Below, one piece after another: positions 27,694 to 37,960 of a DNA stretch of 64,000 nucleotides. How positions within the stretch are numbered: position 1 is the first letter of the stretch; each line of letters opens with the position of its first letter. Origin of the DNA: Rhizobium sp. Root1212 (GTDB lineage: Bacteria; Pseudomonadota; Alphaproteobacteria; Rhizobiales; Rhizobiaceae); contig NZ_LMDA01000028.1 in NCBI RefSeq assembly GCF_001424985.1, positions 14,568 to 78,567 of the forward strand. Reading direction: 5' to 3'. Below the pieces are notes generated by a model. That model saw only the letters and a program-made list of their open reading frames with translations, searched no databases and was not told the origin of the DNA. A program made the position numbers and the translations under genes.

Positions 27694-28755
27694 ATGGAAC
27701 ATAACTGGTTTTTTCCACCACACGGTGGCATTCGCCTGAGCGATCTGTCGGATGCTGTCGGGGCTAGCCTGGAAAACAAAGATGCAGCGGACCGCCTTGT
27801 GCGGTCCGTTTCGCCTGTATATCGGGCCAAGGAGGGCGATGTCTGCTACATGCTGTCGCGAAGACATCGCGAAGAGCTTGAGACGTGTCAGGCAACCGCG
27901 ATCATTTGCGATAAGGCCCTTGCGCCGCTTATTCCGTCATCTATTCCGATCCTGCTGACTCAGCAGCCGCACACTGCCTTTGCGGTTGCCGGCAATCTTC
28001 TTCATCCTGCCGCCCTTCGTCCCGCGCTGGTTTTGAGCGAGGCCTCGGTTTCCGACCGGGCCGCCGTCGATCCGACGGCGCGGCTGGAGCCGGGCGTCGA
28101 GGTCGAGCCGTTCGCGGTCATCGGCGCCGGTGCTGAAATCGGTGAGGGAACCCGCATCGGGGCAGGCTCGGTGATCGGCGCCGGCGTGCGGATCGGGCGC
28201 GATTGCACCATTTCGGCCGGTGCCAGCATTCTCTGCGCGCTCGTCGGCAACAATGTCATCATCCATCCAGGCGCCCGTATCGGCCAGGACGGCTTCGGTT
28301 TTGCGCCTGGACCGCGCGGCATGATCAAGATCGTTCAGATCGGCCGGGTCATCATCCAGGACAATGTCGAGATCGGCGCGGGAACGACGATCGACCGCGG
28401 CGCCATGGATGACACAGTCGTCGGCGAGGGCACCAAGCTCGATAACCAGATACAGATCGGCCACAACGTCCGCATCGGTCGCCATTGCGGCATCGCCAGC
28501 CAGGTCGGCATCGCCGGCAGCACCAAGATCGGCGACGGCGTCCTGATCGGTGGTGCGAGTGCGATAAATGGCCATATCACCATCGGCAGCGGCGTTCAGA
28601 TCGCAGCGATGAGCGGTGTCGCTTCCGATATCCCGGCAGGGGAAAAATACGGCGGCATTCCCGCCCGGCCGATGCGCGATTTCTTGCGTGACATTGCCGA
28701 AATACAGGCACGCAGCCACAAGAGACAGAAGACGACCGGAGGCAAAGATGAGTGA
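27694..28755 (+). CDS. lpxD: UDP-3-O-acylglucosamine N-acyltransferase
   Basis: The product is a 353-residue LpxD, the third step of lipid A synthesis, adding an acyl chain to the 2-amino group. The N-terminal uridine-binding domain is followed by many hexapeptide repeats ([20 protein letters not shown]) and the catalytic His region [21 protein letters not shown] lies 8 bases before the ATG. Its 3' end overlaps fabZ by 8 bases. Confidence 0.96.
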   Translation: MEHNWFFPPHGGIRLSDLSDAVGASLENKDAADRLVRSVSPVYRAKEGDVCYMLSRRHREELETCQATAIICDKALAPLIPSSIPILLTQQPHTAFAVAGNLLHPAALRPALVLSEASVSDRAAVDPTARLEPGVEVEPFAVIGAGAEIGEGTRIGAGSVIGAGVRIGRDCTISAGASILCALVGNNVIIHPGARIGQDGFGFAPGPRGMIKIVQIGRVIIQDNVEIGAGTTIDRGAMDDTVVGEGTKLDNQIQIGHNVRIGRHCGIASQVGIAGSTKIGDGVLIGGASAINGHITIGSGVQIAAMSGVASDIPAGEKYGGIPARPMRDFLRDIAEIQARSHKRQKTTGGKDE

Positions 28756-29215
28756 AGCAGCAAGCACCGTACTCGGCGTAGCCGATATTAAGGAAATCCT
28801 GAAGCTGTTGCCGCACCGCTATCCTTTCCTGCTGGTCGATCGAATCATCGATATCGACGGCGACAATTCGGCGATTGGCATCAAGAACGTCACGGCAAAC
28901 GAGCCGCATTTCACCGGCCACTTCCCCGAAGAACCGATCATGCCGGGTGTTCTGCTGATCGAGGGCATGGCGCAGACGGCCGGCGCGATCTGTGCGCGCA
29001 AGACCGGCGGCGGAAGCAACCTCGTCTACTTCATGACCATCGATAACGCCCGCTTCCGTAAGCCGGTCGTGCCGGGCGACCGGGTGGAATTCCACGTCGT
29101 CAAGCAGAAGCAGCGCGGCAATATCTGGAAATTTCATTGTGAAGCAAAAGTTGACGGGCACCTTGCTGCGGAAGCTGATATCGGCGCGATGATTGTCAGC
29201 AAGGAAGTAGACTGA
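28748..29215 (+). CDS. fabZ: 3-hydroxyacyl-[ACP] dehydratase FabZ
   Basis: The product is a 155-residue hot-dog-fold dehydratase of fatty acid synthesis. Catalytic His58 is in EPHFTGHFP and Glu72 in LLIEGMAQ, with the same 14-residue spacing as E. coli FabZ. The start at 28748 has GGAGG six bases upstream and lies inside the end of lpxD; a longer frame upstream is a shadow of lpxD. FabZ draws on the same hydroxyacyl-ACP pool as LpxA and LpxD, hence the common clustering. Confidence 0.96.
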   Translation: MSEAASTVLGVADIKEILKLLPHRYPFLLVDRIIDIDGDNSAIGIKNVTANEPHFTGHFPEEPIMPGVLLIEGMAQTAGAICARKTGGGSNLVYFMTIDNARFRKPVVPGDRVEFHVVKQKQRGNIWKFHCEAKVDGHLAAEADIGAMIVSKEVD

Positions 29216-29218
29216 ACC

Positions 29219-30031
29219 ATGATCGCAGCCAGCGCAAAGATCCACCCGTCATCGGTCATCGACGACGGTGCAGTGATCGGCGACAACGTCAAGATCGGCC
29301 CGTTTTGTTACATCGGGCCGAAAGTCGTTCTCGGCGACAATGTCGAGCTTATTTCCCACGTCACGGTGCTGGGCCGCACGACGGTTGGCAAGGGCACGAA
29401 GATTTTCCCGTCCGCGGTCATCGGCGGCGATTCGCAGAGCGTGCACCACAGCGCCGTCGATACGACGTTGTCGATCGGCGAGAACTGCACGATCCGCGAA
29501 GGCGTGACCATGAACACGGGCACGGTCGAGCATGGCGGCGCGACCGTCGTCGGCAACAACAACCTGTTCCTGGCTTACGCTCACGTGGCGCATGATTGCC
29601 GCCTCGGCAACAACATCATTCTATCCAACAACGTCATGCTGGCCGGCCATGTGACGGTAGAGGACCGCGCCATTCTCGGTGGCGGCTCGGCCGTACACCA
29701 GTTTACCCGGATCGGCCGTCAGGCCTTTGTCGGCGGCCTCTCGGGCGTGGCCTACGACGTCATTCCCTATGGCATGCTGAACGGCAATCCGGGCGTCTTG
29801 AACGGCCTCAACATCGTCGGCATGACACGCGCCGGGTTCGACAAGGCGACGGTTCATACAGTTCGCCGCGCTTACAAGCAGATTTTCGAAGGCGCGAACG
29901 CGATCCGCGCCAATGCGGCGGCGATCCGGGAGGAATATGCCGATTGCCCGCCGGTGATCGAAATCCTCGATTTCATCGCCTCCGATAGCGATCGCGCCTT
30001 GTCTTCGCCGAGCCGGGGTAAAAAAGGCTGA
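29219..30031 (+). CDS. lpxA: UDP-N-acetylglucosamine O-acyltransferase
   Basis: The product is a 270-residue LpxA, the first committed acyltransferase of lipid A. Left-handed beta-helix repeats ([20 protein letters not shown]), the catalytic-His segment [18 protein letters not shown] and the [20 protein letters not shown] ruler region are present. The C-terminal helical domain follows after residue 195. It begins 3 bases after the fabZ stop. Confidence 0.96.
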   Translation: MIAASAKIHPSSVIDDGAVIGDNVKIGPFCYIGPKVVLGDNVELISHVTVLGRTTVGKGTKIFPSAVIGGDSQSVHHSAVDTTLSIGENCTIREGVTMNTGTVEHGGATVVGNNNLFLAYAHVAHDCRLGNNIILSNNVMLAGHVTVEDRAILGGGSAVHQFTRIGRQAFVGGLSGVAYDVIPYGMLNGNPGVLNGLNIVGMTRAGFDKATVHTVRRAYKQIFEGANAIRANAAAIREEYADCPPVIEILDFIASDSDRALSSPSRGKKG

Positions 30032-30036
30032 GCGCC

Positions 30037-30915
30037 ATGACCTTCGAAGGCCGGCCTCAGACGACGGGAAGGCTGGCCATCATCGCCGGCGGTGGCATGC
30101 TGCCGCATCATGTGGCGGATGCCGCCCGCCTGCATGGCGAAGATCCGTTCATCATCGCACTCTCGAACGAGGCCGATCAGGATTGGACCGGCTTCGACCA
30201 TCGTGCCCTTGGCATCGGCAATTTCAGGGAGATCACCGCGACGTTCCGCGCCGAGGGGATCGATCGGGTCGTGCTTTCAGGCGGCGTTCGCCGCCGCCCT
30301 GAATGGCGGGATATCAAGCCGACATTCAAAACGCTGGCGAAGGTGCCAAGCGTGCTGAAAACCCTGCTTTCCGGCGGCGACGATGCAGTGCTGAAGATGG
30401 CGATCGACCTCATCGAGGCTAGCGGCGCGCGCGTCATAGGCGTTCAAGAGATCGTGCCGGAACTGCTGGCCGAGGTCGGGCCGCTTGGTGCTCTTCAGCC
30501 GAACGGCGAGGACCGCCGCGACATCGAGGTTGCGGTCGAGGCTGCGGTTGCGCTCGGGCGGCTGGATGTCGGGCAGGGTGCCGTCGCCGTCGGCGGACGC
30601 GTCGTGGCGCTCGAGGGACCGGAGGGCACGGATGCCATGATGCGGCGTGTCGCGCAGCTGCGCGCCGATGGCCGCATCTCCAGCCGGCGCAAGGGCGTGC
30701 TGGTCAAACTGTGCAAGCCGCAGCAGGAACAGCGTGCCGATCTGCCGTCCGTCGGTCCATCGACCGTCTTCGGCGCTCTTGAAGCGGGACTGTCCGGCAT
30801 TGCCGTGGAGGCGGGCCGTGCTCTGGTCCTGGAGCGCGAGACGATGCTGGCCGCCGCCGCAGCTCACGGCATTTTCGTGATCGGCATAGACCGAACCCAT
30901 CCGGGAGACGTGTGA
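30037..30915 (+). CDS. lpxI: UDP-2,3-diacylglucosamine pyrophosphatase LpxI
   Basis: The product is a 292-residue LpxI (formerly DUF1009), which hydrolyses UDP-2,3-diacylglucosamine to lipid X in bacteria lacking LpxH. The motifs LAIIAGGGMLPHHVADAAR, VLSGGVRRRPEW and the C-terminal GIAVEAGRALVLERETML with IGIDR match the family. It is placed between lpxA and lpxB and overlaps lpxB by one base (TGATG), the standard alphaproteobacterial arrangement. Confidence 0.95.
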   Translation: MTFEGRPQTTGRLAIIAGGGMLPHHVADAARLHGEDPFIIALSNEADQDWTGFDHRALGIGNFREITATFRAEGIDRVVLSGGVRRRPEWRDIKPTFKTLAKVPSVLKTLLSGGDDAVLKMAIDLIEASGARVIGVQEIVPELLAEVGPLGALQPNGEDRRDIEVAVEAAVALGRLDVGQGAVAVGGRVVALEGPEGTDAMMRRVAQLRADGRISSRRKGVLVKLCKPQQEQRADLPSVGPSTVFGALEAGLSGIAVEAGRALVLERETMLAAAAAHGIFVIGIDRTHPGDV

Positions 30916-32090
30916 TGACGGGGCTGAAGCTTGCCGTGATTGCTGGCGAAGTTTCCGGCGATCTTCTGGGGGCGGACCTCGTGCGGGCGCTGAAGCCGAT
31001 GGTGGACGGCCCGGTCGAACTCGTCGGTGTCGGCGGCGAAGGGCTGGAGGCGGAGGGGCTGCAGTCACTCTTCGATTATTCCGAGCTTTCGATCATGGGC
31101 ATCGCTCAGGTTCTGGCGCGGCTGCCGCTGCTCATCCGGCGCATCGGCCAGACAGCGAACGCGATCATCGCGGCGAAACCGGATGCGCTGCTGATCATCG
31201 ACAGCCCCGATTTCACCCACCGCGTCGCCCGGCGAGTTCGCAAGGCTCTGCCCGGCCTGCCGATCGTCAATTATGTCTGCCCGAGCGTCTGGGCCTGGAA
31301 GGAAAAGCGCGCGCCCGCGATGCGCGCCTATGTCGATCACGTGCTTGCGGTTCTGCCGTTCGAGCCCGAAGTGATGAAGCGGCTCGAAGGCCCGCCGACC
31401 ACCTATGTCGGTCACCGGCTGGCAAGCGACAGGGACGTGCTTGCTGTCCGTGCCGTACAGCTTGCCAAGCGGGAGCAGGGGCGCAAATCCGCGACCTGCC
31501 TGTTGCTGCCGGGATCGCGCGCCAGCGAAATCACCCGGTTGCTGCCCGATTTCGCCGGGACCATGGAGGTTCTGCGCCAGCGAAACCCGGATATGCGCTT
31601 CCTGCTGCCCACCGTCCCGCGTCAGGAAGCCCTGGTGCGCCGGCTGGTGGCGGAGATGCCGATCAAGCCCGAGATCAGCGTCGGGCCTGCGGAAAAGTGG
31701 AAAGCATTTTCGCAGGCCGATGCGGCCCTTGCAGCGTCTGGAACGGTTATTCTCGAACTCGGTCTTTGCGGCATCCCGGTCGTTTCGGCCTATCATGCCG
31801 ACTGGATCATCCGCCTCATGCACAAGCGCATCCGCATCTGGACGGCCGCGCTGCCGAACCTGATTGCCGATTACGTCATCGTGCCGGAATATCTGAACGA
31901 AGCCATCCGTTCCGGCGCCTTGGCGCGCTGGGTCGAACGGCTGGTGGCGCCGACGCCCGAGCGCCGGGCGATGATGGACGGTTATGAGACAGTCTGGCAG
32001 CGTATGCAGACCAAGCGTCCTCCGGGCGAAAGCTCCGCAGCTATTCTGCTTTCCACCATCGCGGAAAAGAAAAAGCCCGGCCATTCCTGA
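30915..32090 (+). CDS. lpxB: Lipid-A-disaccharide synthase
   Basis: The product is a 391-residue family 19 glycosyltransferase that joins lipid X and UDP-diacylglucosamine. Signatures are AGEVSGDLLGADLVRALK, the FVCPSVWAWK-like block NYVCPSVWAWKEKRAPAM, LLLPGSRASEI and AASGTVILELGLCGIPVV. The ATG at 30915 overlaps the lpxI stop; a GTG one codon earlier is also possible. Its stop lies inside the loop of a bidirectional terminator shared with gltA. Confidence 0.95.
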   Translation: MTGLKLAVIAGEVSGDLLGADLVRALKPMVDGPVELVGVGGEGLEAEGLQSLFDYSELSIMGIAQVLARLPLLIRRIGQTANAIIAAKPDALLIIDSPDFTHRVARRVRKALPGLPIVNYVCPSVWAWKEKRAPAMRAYVDHVLAVLPFEPEVMKRLEGPPTTYVGHRLASDRDVLAVRAVQLAKREQGRKSATCLLLPGSRASEITRLLPDFAGTMEVLRQRNPDMRFLLPTVPRQEALVRRLVAEMPIKPEISVGPAEKWKAFSQADAALAASGTVILELGLCGIPVVSAYHADWIIRLMHKRIRIWTAALPNLIADYVIVPEYLNEAIRSGALARWVERLVAPTPERRAMMDGYETVWQRMQTKRPPGESSAAILLSTIAEKKKPGHS

Positions 32091-32100
32091 CCGGGCTTTT
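32071..32100. terminator. Bidirectional terminator between lpxB and gltA
   Basis: AAAAGCCCGG (32071-32080) pairs with CCGGGCTTTT (32091-32100) around a 10-base loop, giving A-tracts and T-tracts on both sides. The lpxB stop codon (32088-32090) is within the loop. It serves the converging lpxB and gltA transcripts. Confidence 0.9.
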
Positions 32101-32120
32101 CTGTTTCAACGCCGTTGCGC

Positions 32121-33410
32121 TCAGCGCTTGGAAACCGGCACGTAGTCGCGCGACGGTTCGCCGATGTAGAGCTGGCGCGGACGGCCGATGCGCTGTTCCG
32201 GGTCTTCGATCATTTCGTTCCACTGGGCGATCCAGCCGACGGTGCGGGCGAGCGCGAAGAGAACGGTGAACATGGTGGTGGGGAAGCCCAGCGCCTTCAG
32301 GGTGATGCCCGAATAGAAGTCGATGTTCGGATAGAGCTTCTTTTCGATGAAGTAGCTGTCGGTGAGCGCGATGCGCTCCAGCTCCATCGCCACTTCCAGC
32401 AGCGGATCGTCCTTGTGGCCGAGTTCCGCCAGAACCTCATGCGTCGTCTTCTGCATGATCTTGGCGCGCGGATCGTAGTTCTTGTAGACGCGGTGGCCAA
32501 AGCCCATCAGGCGGAAAGGATCGTTCTTGTCCTTTGCGCGGGCGACGAATTCCGGAATGCGGTCGACCGTGCCGATTTCAGCGAGCATGTTGAGCGCTGC
32601 TTCGTTGGCGCCGCCGTGTGCCGGGCCCCAGAGGCAGGCGATGCCGGCCGCGATGCAGGCGAACGGGTTGGCGCCCGAGGAGCCGGCCAGACGAACGGTC
32701 GAGGTCGAGGCGTTCTGCTCGTGGTCTGCATGCAGGATGAAGATACGGTCCATGGCGCGGGCCAGAACCGGGTTGACCACATAATCCTCGCACGGCACGG
32801 CAAAGCACATGCGCAGGAAGTTCGAAGCGTAGTCGAGGTCGTTCTTCGGGTAAACGAAGGGCTGGCCGATATGGTACTTGTAGGCCATGGCGGCGAGCGT
32901 CGGCATCTTGGCGATCATGCGCAGCGAAGCGACCATGCGCTGATGCGGATCGGTGATGTCGGTCGAGTCGTGGTAGAAGGCAGAAAGAGCGCCGACGCAG
33001 CCGCACATGACGGCCATAGGGTGCGCGTCACGGCGGAAGCCGGTGAAGAAGCGCGACATCTGCTCGTGAACCATCGTGTGATGGGTGACACGGTGGTCGA
33101 AATCGAGCTTCTGGGCCTTGGTCGGCAGTTCGCCGTACAGCAGGAGGTAGCAGACTTCGAGGAAATCGCCGTGCTCGGCCAGCTGCTCGATCGGGTAGCC
33201 GCGGTGCAGCAGCACGCCTTCGTCGCCATCGATATAGGTGATCTTGGACTCGCAGGATGCGGTCGAGGTGAAGCCGGGATCGTAGGTGAAACGGCCGGTT
33301 TGCTTGTAAAGCGAGCCGATATCGACCACTTCCGGACCGATGGACCCCGCTCGCACCGGCAACTCGACCGATTTGTTATCGATTGTCACAACTGCGCTGT
33401 GTTCCGTCAT
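32121..33410 (-). CDS. gltA: Citrate synthase
   Basis: The product is a 429-residue type II (hexameric, NADH-sensitive family) citrate synthase of the TCA cycle. Catalytic residues lie in [15 protein letters not shown] (His), [15 protein letters not shown] (His) and in FYSGI after LYPNIDFY (Asp). The start at 33408-33410 has GGAGG 7 bases upstream; the longer frame adds 21 residues that do not fit. A candidate promoter with two palindromes lies 75-115 bases upstream. Confidence 0.97.
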   Translation of the reverse strand: MTEHSAVVTIDNKSVELPVRAGSIGPEVVDIGSLYKQTGRFTYDPGFTSTASCESKITYIDGDEGVLLHRGYPIEQLAEHGDFLEVCYLLLYGELPTKAQKLDFDHRVTHHTMVHEQMSRFFTGFRRDAHPMAVMCGCVGALSAFYHDSTDITDPHQRMVASLRMIAKMPTLAAMAYKYHIGQPFVYPKNDLDYASNFLRMCFAVPCEDYVVNPVLARAMDRIFILHADHEQNASTSTVRLAGSSGANPFACIAAGIACLWGPAHGGANEAALNMLAEIGTVDRIPEFVARAKDKNDPFRLMGFGHRVYKNYDPRAKIMQKTTHEVLAELGHKDDPLLEVAMELERIALTDSYFIEKKLYPNIDFYSGITLKALGFPTTMFTVLFALARTVGWIAQWNEMIEDPEQRIGRPRQLYIGEPSRDYVPVSKR

Positions 33411-33483
33411 AGGGTATCCTCCGTTTGCCGCAAACTGGCACATAAATATGCCGCATATATTAACGCCGACCATGTGCTATCCG

Positions 33484-33523
33484 ATTTAAACACGACTGCC
33501 AAGTTGGACCAAAGCCAAATTGG
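33484..33523 (-). promoter_or_regulatory. Candidate gltA promoter with paired CCAANTTGG palindromes
   Basis: Read on the minus strand, TTGGTC (complement of 33507-33512), 17 bases, then TTAAAT (complement of 33484-33489) is a fair sigma70 promoter about 75 bases before gltA. Two 9-base palindromes CCAAGTTGG (33499-33507) and CCAAATTGG (33515-33523) straddle the -35 with centres 16 bases apart. They look like a dimer-of-dimers operator; the regulator is unknown. The remainder of 33411-33723 shows no gene. Confidence 0.4.
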
Positions 33524-33723
33524 TGCGCTGCAAAAATAGGCATGCGGCGGCGCAATAGTTGCATGTTTTTTCCACCTGTCCAATGGTCAAACCGCGAAGT
33601 AGCGAGCGATGTTCGTTCACGCTCTCGCGATTGCCTGTTTTTTAGGCGACTTGCCTTCTGGTTGCGAAATCCGGTTTTTGGTTGCACACTCCGTCGCGGG
33701 GATTGGCGACGGGGACGCGAGGC

Positions 33724-35856
33724 ATGGAGCAGGGACCGGGGACGAAAACCGTCTTCGAGGCGCGCGCCTTTCGGCCGGGCGCGATCACTCTGGCGGAGGG
33801 GGCGCCAACCCCCGGATTCTCCGATGGCGAAGAGAGCCGAGCCCGCGGATGGGCACGGCGGTTCCGCGCGCTGGTCTTCGATATATCTTTACTGCCGGCC
33901 TCGCTGCGGCTCGCCATTGCCCGCGCGGTCGATCACGAGCGGGCCTATGGGCATGGGTTTCTGTTCGTTCCGGTGTCGCTCGGGCTCGGGTCCCTGGCGT
34001 GGTTTTCGGCCACAAATCCGCCGCAGTCCCTCAAACTTGCAGTGCTGCTGTGCATTTTTGGCATAGCGGCGTGGTGGATGCGCCATTCCGCGACAGCGTG
34101 GCGGCTCGTCTTTCTCCATGTTTTCCTGTTCGTCGCGGGCATGATGCTGGCCCAAGGACAGACAGCAAGGCTCGGCACCGTGCTCATCGATACGCCGGTG
34201 ACGACGATGCTTTCCGGCACGGTTGAGGGGCGGGAGGTAACCGACAAGGGCTATTGGCGTTACACCGTCACTGTTACCGCCACGACCGACCCGGAGCTGA
34301 AACGACCGCCGGAGCGGGTGACGCTGCTGTCGCGCCAGCGCGACCTGCCGATCGCCATCGGCGAGGGGCTGACGGGCAGGGCGCGACTATCACCGCCTTC
34401 CGGGCCTGCTTTGGCCGGCCTGAACGATTTCGCCTTCGACAGCTATTTTAACGGCATCGGCGCAGTCGGCTATTTCCTGGGCAAGCCGGCGGCGACGGGT
34501 CGGGGTCTTGAGCCTGCCCCATGGTTTCAGTCTGCCTCCGAAAATCTCGCGCGATTGCGGGCAGCGATTGGCGAACGCATCCGCTCCGCCTTGAACGGCG
34601 ATGTCGCCGCGATTGCCGCAGCATTGGTCACCGGCGAGGAGAGGGCGATCGGCCGCGAGACCGTCGAGGCGCTGCGACAGGCCGGCCTTGCCCATGTCCT
34701 AGCGATTTCCGGCCTCAACATGGTACTGGCGGCGGGCACGCTGCTTGTCGGGGTGCGGCTCGCGCTCAGCGTTGTTCCCGGCCTTGCCCATCGCGTGGCG
34801 ATCAAGAAGATCGCGGCGGCGGGCGCGGTGCTGATGGTCTGCTTCTATGTGCTGATCTGCGGCGGCGCGGTTTCGGCGGTGCGATCCTGGATCATGATTC
34901 TGCTGATGCTGGTGGCGGTGTTCTTCGACCGGCAGGCGATCAGCCTGCGCAATGTCGCGCTGTCGGCCATCCTCATCCTGGCCGTCACGCCCTCGGCCGT
35001 CACCGGGCCGGGGTTCCAGATGTCCTATGCGGCGACGCTGGCGCTGGTCGCGGGCTATGGCCATTGGCGCGGGCGGCCGCAGTCGCAAGCCGTCGCCGCG
35101 CCGGCCGGGCTTATGATTTTGAGGGCGACGGGGCTTTTCGTCGGCGGCCTGCTGCTCAGTTCCCTGATCGGCGGGCTTTCGACGATGATCTATTCGGTCG
35201 GTCATTTCCACCGGATCGCGGCTTATGGGCTGGTCGGCAATATGTTGGCCATGCCGATCATCTCCGTGCTCGTCATGCCCTTTGCATTGATTGCCATGCT
35301 CGCCATGCCCTTCGGGCTCGAATACCTGCCGCTGCAGGTCGTGGGACTGGGGCTGGAGTGGATGATCGCGATTGCCGACATGGTGTCGCATTGGGGCGGC
35401 GAAATCACCACCGGGCGCATCGCGCCGGCCGGCTTCCTGCTCGTGGCGCTCGGCGGAATTCTGTTCTGCCTCCTTCGCAGTTGGTTGGCGACGGTTGGTG
35501 CCGTGATGGCGCTGGCGGGTGTGACCGTCATTGTGCTTTTGCCGCCGGCCGGTCCCGAGGCCGTGATTTCCGAAGACGGGCGGCTGGTTGCGCTGATCGA
35601 TGGCGGCACGGCGGCCGTCAATCGCTTGCGTCCGCCCGAATTCATCTTCTCGCAATGGGAAAGAGCCCTGCAACTGTCGCAAGTCACGCCGCCGTTGATG
35701 CGCCGGGATCTCGCATTGCCGCTGCCGGACAGGAAAGCGGACGCGGCCAAGACAGGCTCCCTTGACGAGGAGCGGGCGCGGGCCGCGCTTTCGACGCTGA
35801 TGCGGCGGGCGGCCCCGGCCGGTTTTCCTGCGTGGCGCGGCAATGGTGCGGCGTGA
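33724..35856 (+). CDS. comEC: ComEC/Rec2 family DNA uptake channel, 5' part of a frameshifted gene
   Basis: The open frame encodes 710 residues of a polytopic ComEC-type protein, which in competent bacteria carries single-stranded DNA across the inner membrane. An N-terminal DUF4131-like region is followed by the Competence domain with the hallmark GLAHVLAISGLNMVLAAG near residue 322 and many helices. The frame ends early in PAWRGNGAA*. The expected C-terminal sequence continues in a different frame from 35823 (FSCVARQWCG, then KGGLKIAAVEDARLAG). Restoring one T in the TTTT run at 35823-35826 joins the frames. I use ATG 33724; a TTG at 33682 is also open. Confidence 0.75.
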   Translation: MEQGPGTKTVFEARAFRPGAITLAEGAPTPGFSDGEESRARGWARRFRALVFDISLLPASLRLAIARAVDHERAYGHGFLFVPVSLGLGSLAWFSATNPPQSLKLAVLLCIFGIAAWWMRHSATAWRLVFLHVFLFVAGMMLAQGQTARLGTVLIDTPVTTMLSGTVEGREVTDKGYWRYTVTVTATTDPELKRPPERVTLLSRQRDLPIAIGEGLTGRARLSPPSGPALAGLNDFAFDSYFNGIGAVGYFLGKPAATGRGLEPAPWFQSASENLARLRAAIGERIRSALNGDVAAIAAALVTGEERAIGRETVEALRQAGLAHVLAISGLNMVLAAGTLLVGVRLALSVVPGLAHRVAIKKIAAAGAVLMVCFYVLICGGAVSAVRSWIMILLMLVAVFFDRQAISLRNVALSAILILAVTPSAVTGPGFQMSYAATLALVAGYGHWRGRPQSQAVAAPAGLMILRATGLFVGGLLLSSLIGGLSTMIYSVGHFHRIAAYGLVGNMLAMPIISVLVMPFALIAMLAMPFGLEYLPLQVVGLGLEWMIAIADMVSHWGGEITTGRIAPAGFLLVALGGILFCLLRSWLATVGAVMALAGVTVIVLLPPAGPEAVISEDGRLVALIDGGTAAVNRLRPPEFIFSQWERALQLSQVTPPLMRRDLALPLPDRKADAAKTGSLDEERARAALSTLMRRAAPAGFPAWRGNGAA

Positions 35857-36158
35857 CGGCGAAAGGCGGGTTGAAGATTGCGGCGGTGGAGGATGCCCGG
35901 CTTGCCGGCCCGGCCTGCGATGTCGCCGATCTCATCGTGGTCGCCGCCATGCTGCGCCTCGAAGCCTGTCGCTCCGGCGCAAGGCTGGTGACGGCGGCGA
36001 CGCTGAGACGCACCGGGGCGCTCGAGCTTCAATCGTCGCCCGGCGGCGTGGTTCCGCTCGATATCATGCGCCCCGCCATTGCGCCGGAGGAGCTTGGCCA
36101 TGCCTGGCAAAGGCACCGGCTTTACGATTGGCGTAGCCGCCGCTTCGCGGACCCGTGA
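35823..36158 (+). pseudogene. comEC: C-terminal remainder of comEC in the shifted frame
   Basis: This frame reads FSCVARQWCGVTAKGGLKIA, then AVEDARLAGPACDVADLIVV, ending RLYDWRSRRFADP and TGA at 36156-36158. The Cys-bearing F-x-C-x5-WC pattern, ACDVADLIV and CRSGARLVTAATLRRTGALE fit my memory of the C-terminal domain of rhizobial ComEC proteins. It has no good start or ribosome site of its own. It is therefore either a remnant of a disrupted comEC, the product of a sequencing or assembly error in a T-run, or the target of -1 ribosomal frameshifting. I consider a real or artefactual one-base deletion most likely. Confidence 0.65.
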
Positions 36159-36337
36159 GACGCCGTCCTTAATATTCTTGAGAAAATTACTCCACAAATT
36201 CTTGTCTTCGTGTTTCACTCGTCGTATGTAGCCGCGATTGGTGCTGTCCTGCAGCTTTGCCCGACAGCCACCGCATGAATTTCATGAAGAGTTCCTGCGC
36301 CTCTGGGCGAAGGAAAGGGATACGGATAGGATCGATC

Positions 36338-37354
<1,017 letters not shown>

Positions 37355-37358
37355 CGCC

Positions 37359-37787
37359 ATGGGAAGCAGATTGGGCGAAAGCGGCGGGGGCGACCTCGAG
37401 GAAAACAGCGAAATCAACGTGACGCCGTTCATCGACGTCATGCTGGTGCTGCTCATCATCTTCATGGTCGCGGCCCCGCTTGCGACCGTGGACATGAAGG
37501 TGGATTTGCCGCAATCGGCGGCCCAGCCGGTCAAGCGCGACGACAAGCCGATCTTCGTGACCCTGAAGGCCGACCTGACGCTGGCGCTCGGCAATGACGA
37601 GACCACGCGGGACGGGTTCGTCGCCAGCCTCCGGCAAATTACCGAGGGCAACAAGGAAACCCGCGTCTTGCTCCGGGCCGACAAGGCCGTGGACTACGGC
37701 GACCTGATGAATGTGATGAACATGATCCAGCGCGCCGGTTACACCAGGATTTCCCTCGTCGGCCTCGAAGCGGCACCCGCCGGCTGA
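37359..37787 (+). CDS. exbD: ExbD, TonB-system energiser subunit
   Basis: The product is a 142-residue ExbD/TolR-family protein. After a short cytoplasmic acidic stretch (GGGDLEENSEINVTPFIDVM) comes a single helix with the essential Asp in FIDVMLVLLIIFMV, then a periplasmic domain with LRADKAVDYGDLMNVMNMIQ near the end. It forms the proton channel with ExbB. An AGGATAAC ribosome site lies before the ATG. A probable terminator follows at once, so this is a two-gene exbBD unit lacking tonB. Confidence 0.93.
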   Translation: MGSRLGESGGGDLEENSEINVTPFIDVMLVLLIIFMVAAPLATVDMKVDLPQSAAQPVKRDDKPIFVTLKADLTLALGNDETTRDGFVASLRQITEGNKETRVLLRADKAVDYGDLMNVMNMIQRAGYTRISLVGLEAAPAG

Positions 37788-37790
37788 TTG

Positions 37791-37824
37791 CGCTGCCATT
37801 CCGGCAGCGTATGCTTGCTTTTTT
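37791..37824 (+). terminator. Terminator after exbD
   Basis: CGCTGCC (37791-37797) pairs with GGCAGCG (37803-37809); after ATTCC in the loop and a 9-base gap a run of six Ts follows (37819-37824). The gap between stem and T-run makes it less than ideal. Confidence 0.55.
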
Positions 37825-37845
37825 GCGGGAACTGCATTCCATAGC

Positions 37846-37874
37846 TTGAAACCGTTCCCCCGCGGATTTATGAG
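37846..37874 (+). promoter_or_regulatory. Candidate promoter for the Pcm-like gene
   Basis: TTGAAA (37846-37851), 17 bases, TATGAG (37869-37874) is a fair sigma70 match about 85 bases before the start codon and just after the exbD terminator. Confidence 0.35.
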
Positions 37875-37960
37875 CGTAGCGGATAAGCACGCCCGGCGAC
37901 GGGCGCGCGGAGCGGCAACAGAACGCTGAGGCCGGACGACATCCGGATCACGAGGGCAAG

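Noticed and set aside
34521..35765. 414-codon frame overlapping comEC in another plus-strand frame
   Set aside because: Low-complexity His/Arg/Gly-rich translation; the comEC membrane protein in frame 1 is clearly real up to the TTTT run.
36175..36184. TTCT-TG-AGAA inverted repeat before exbB as an Irr or RirA iron box
   Set aside because: Too short, and does not match an iron-box consensus I can state with confidence.
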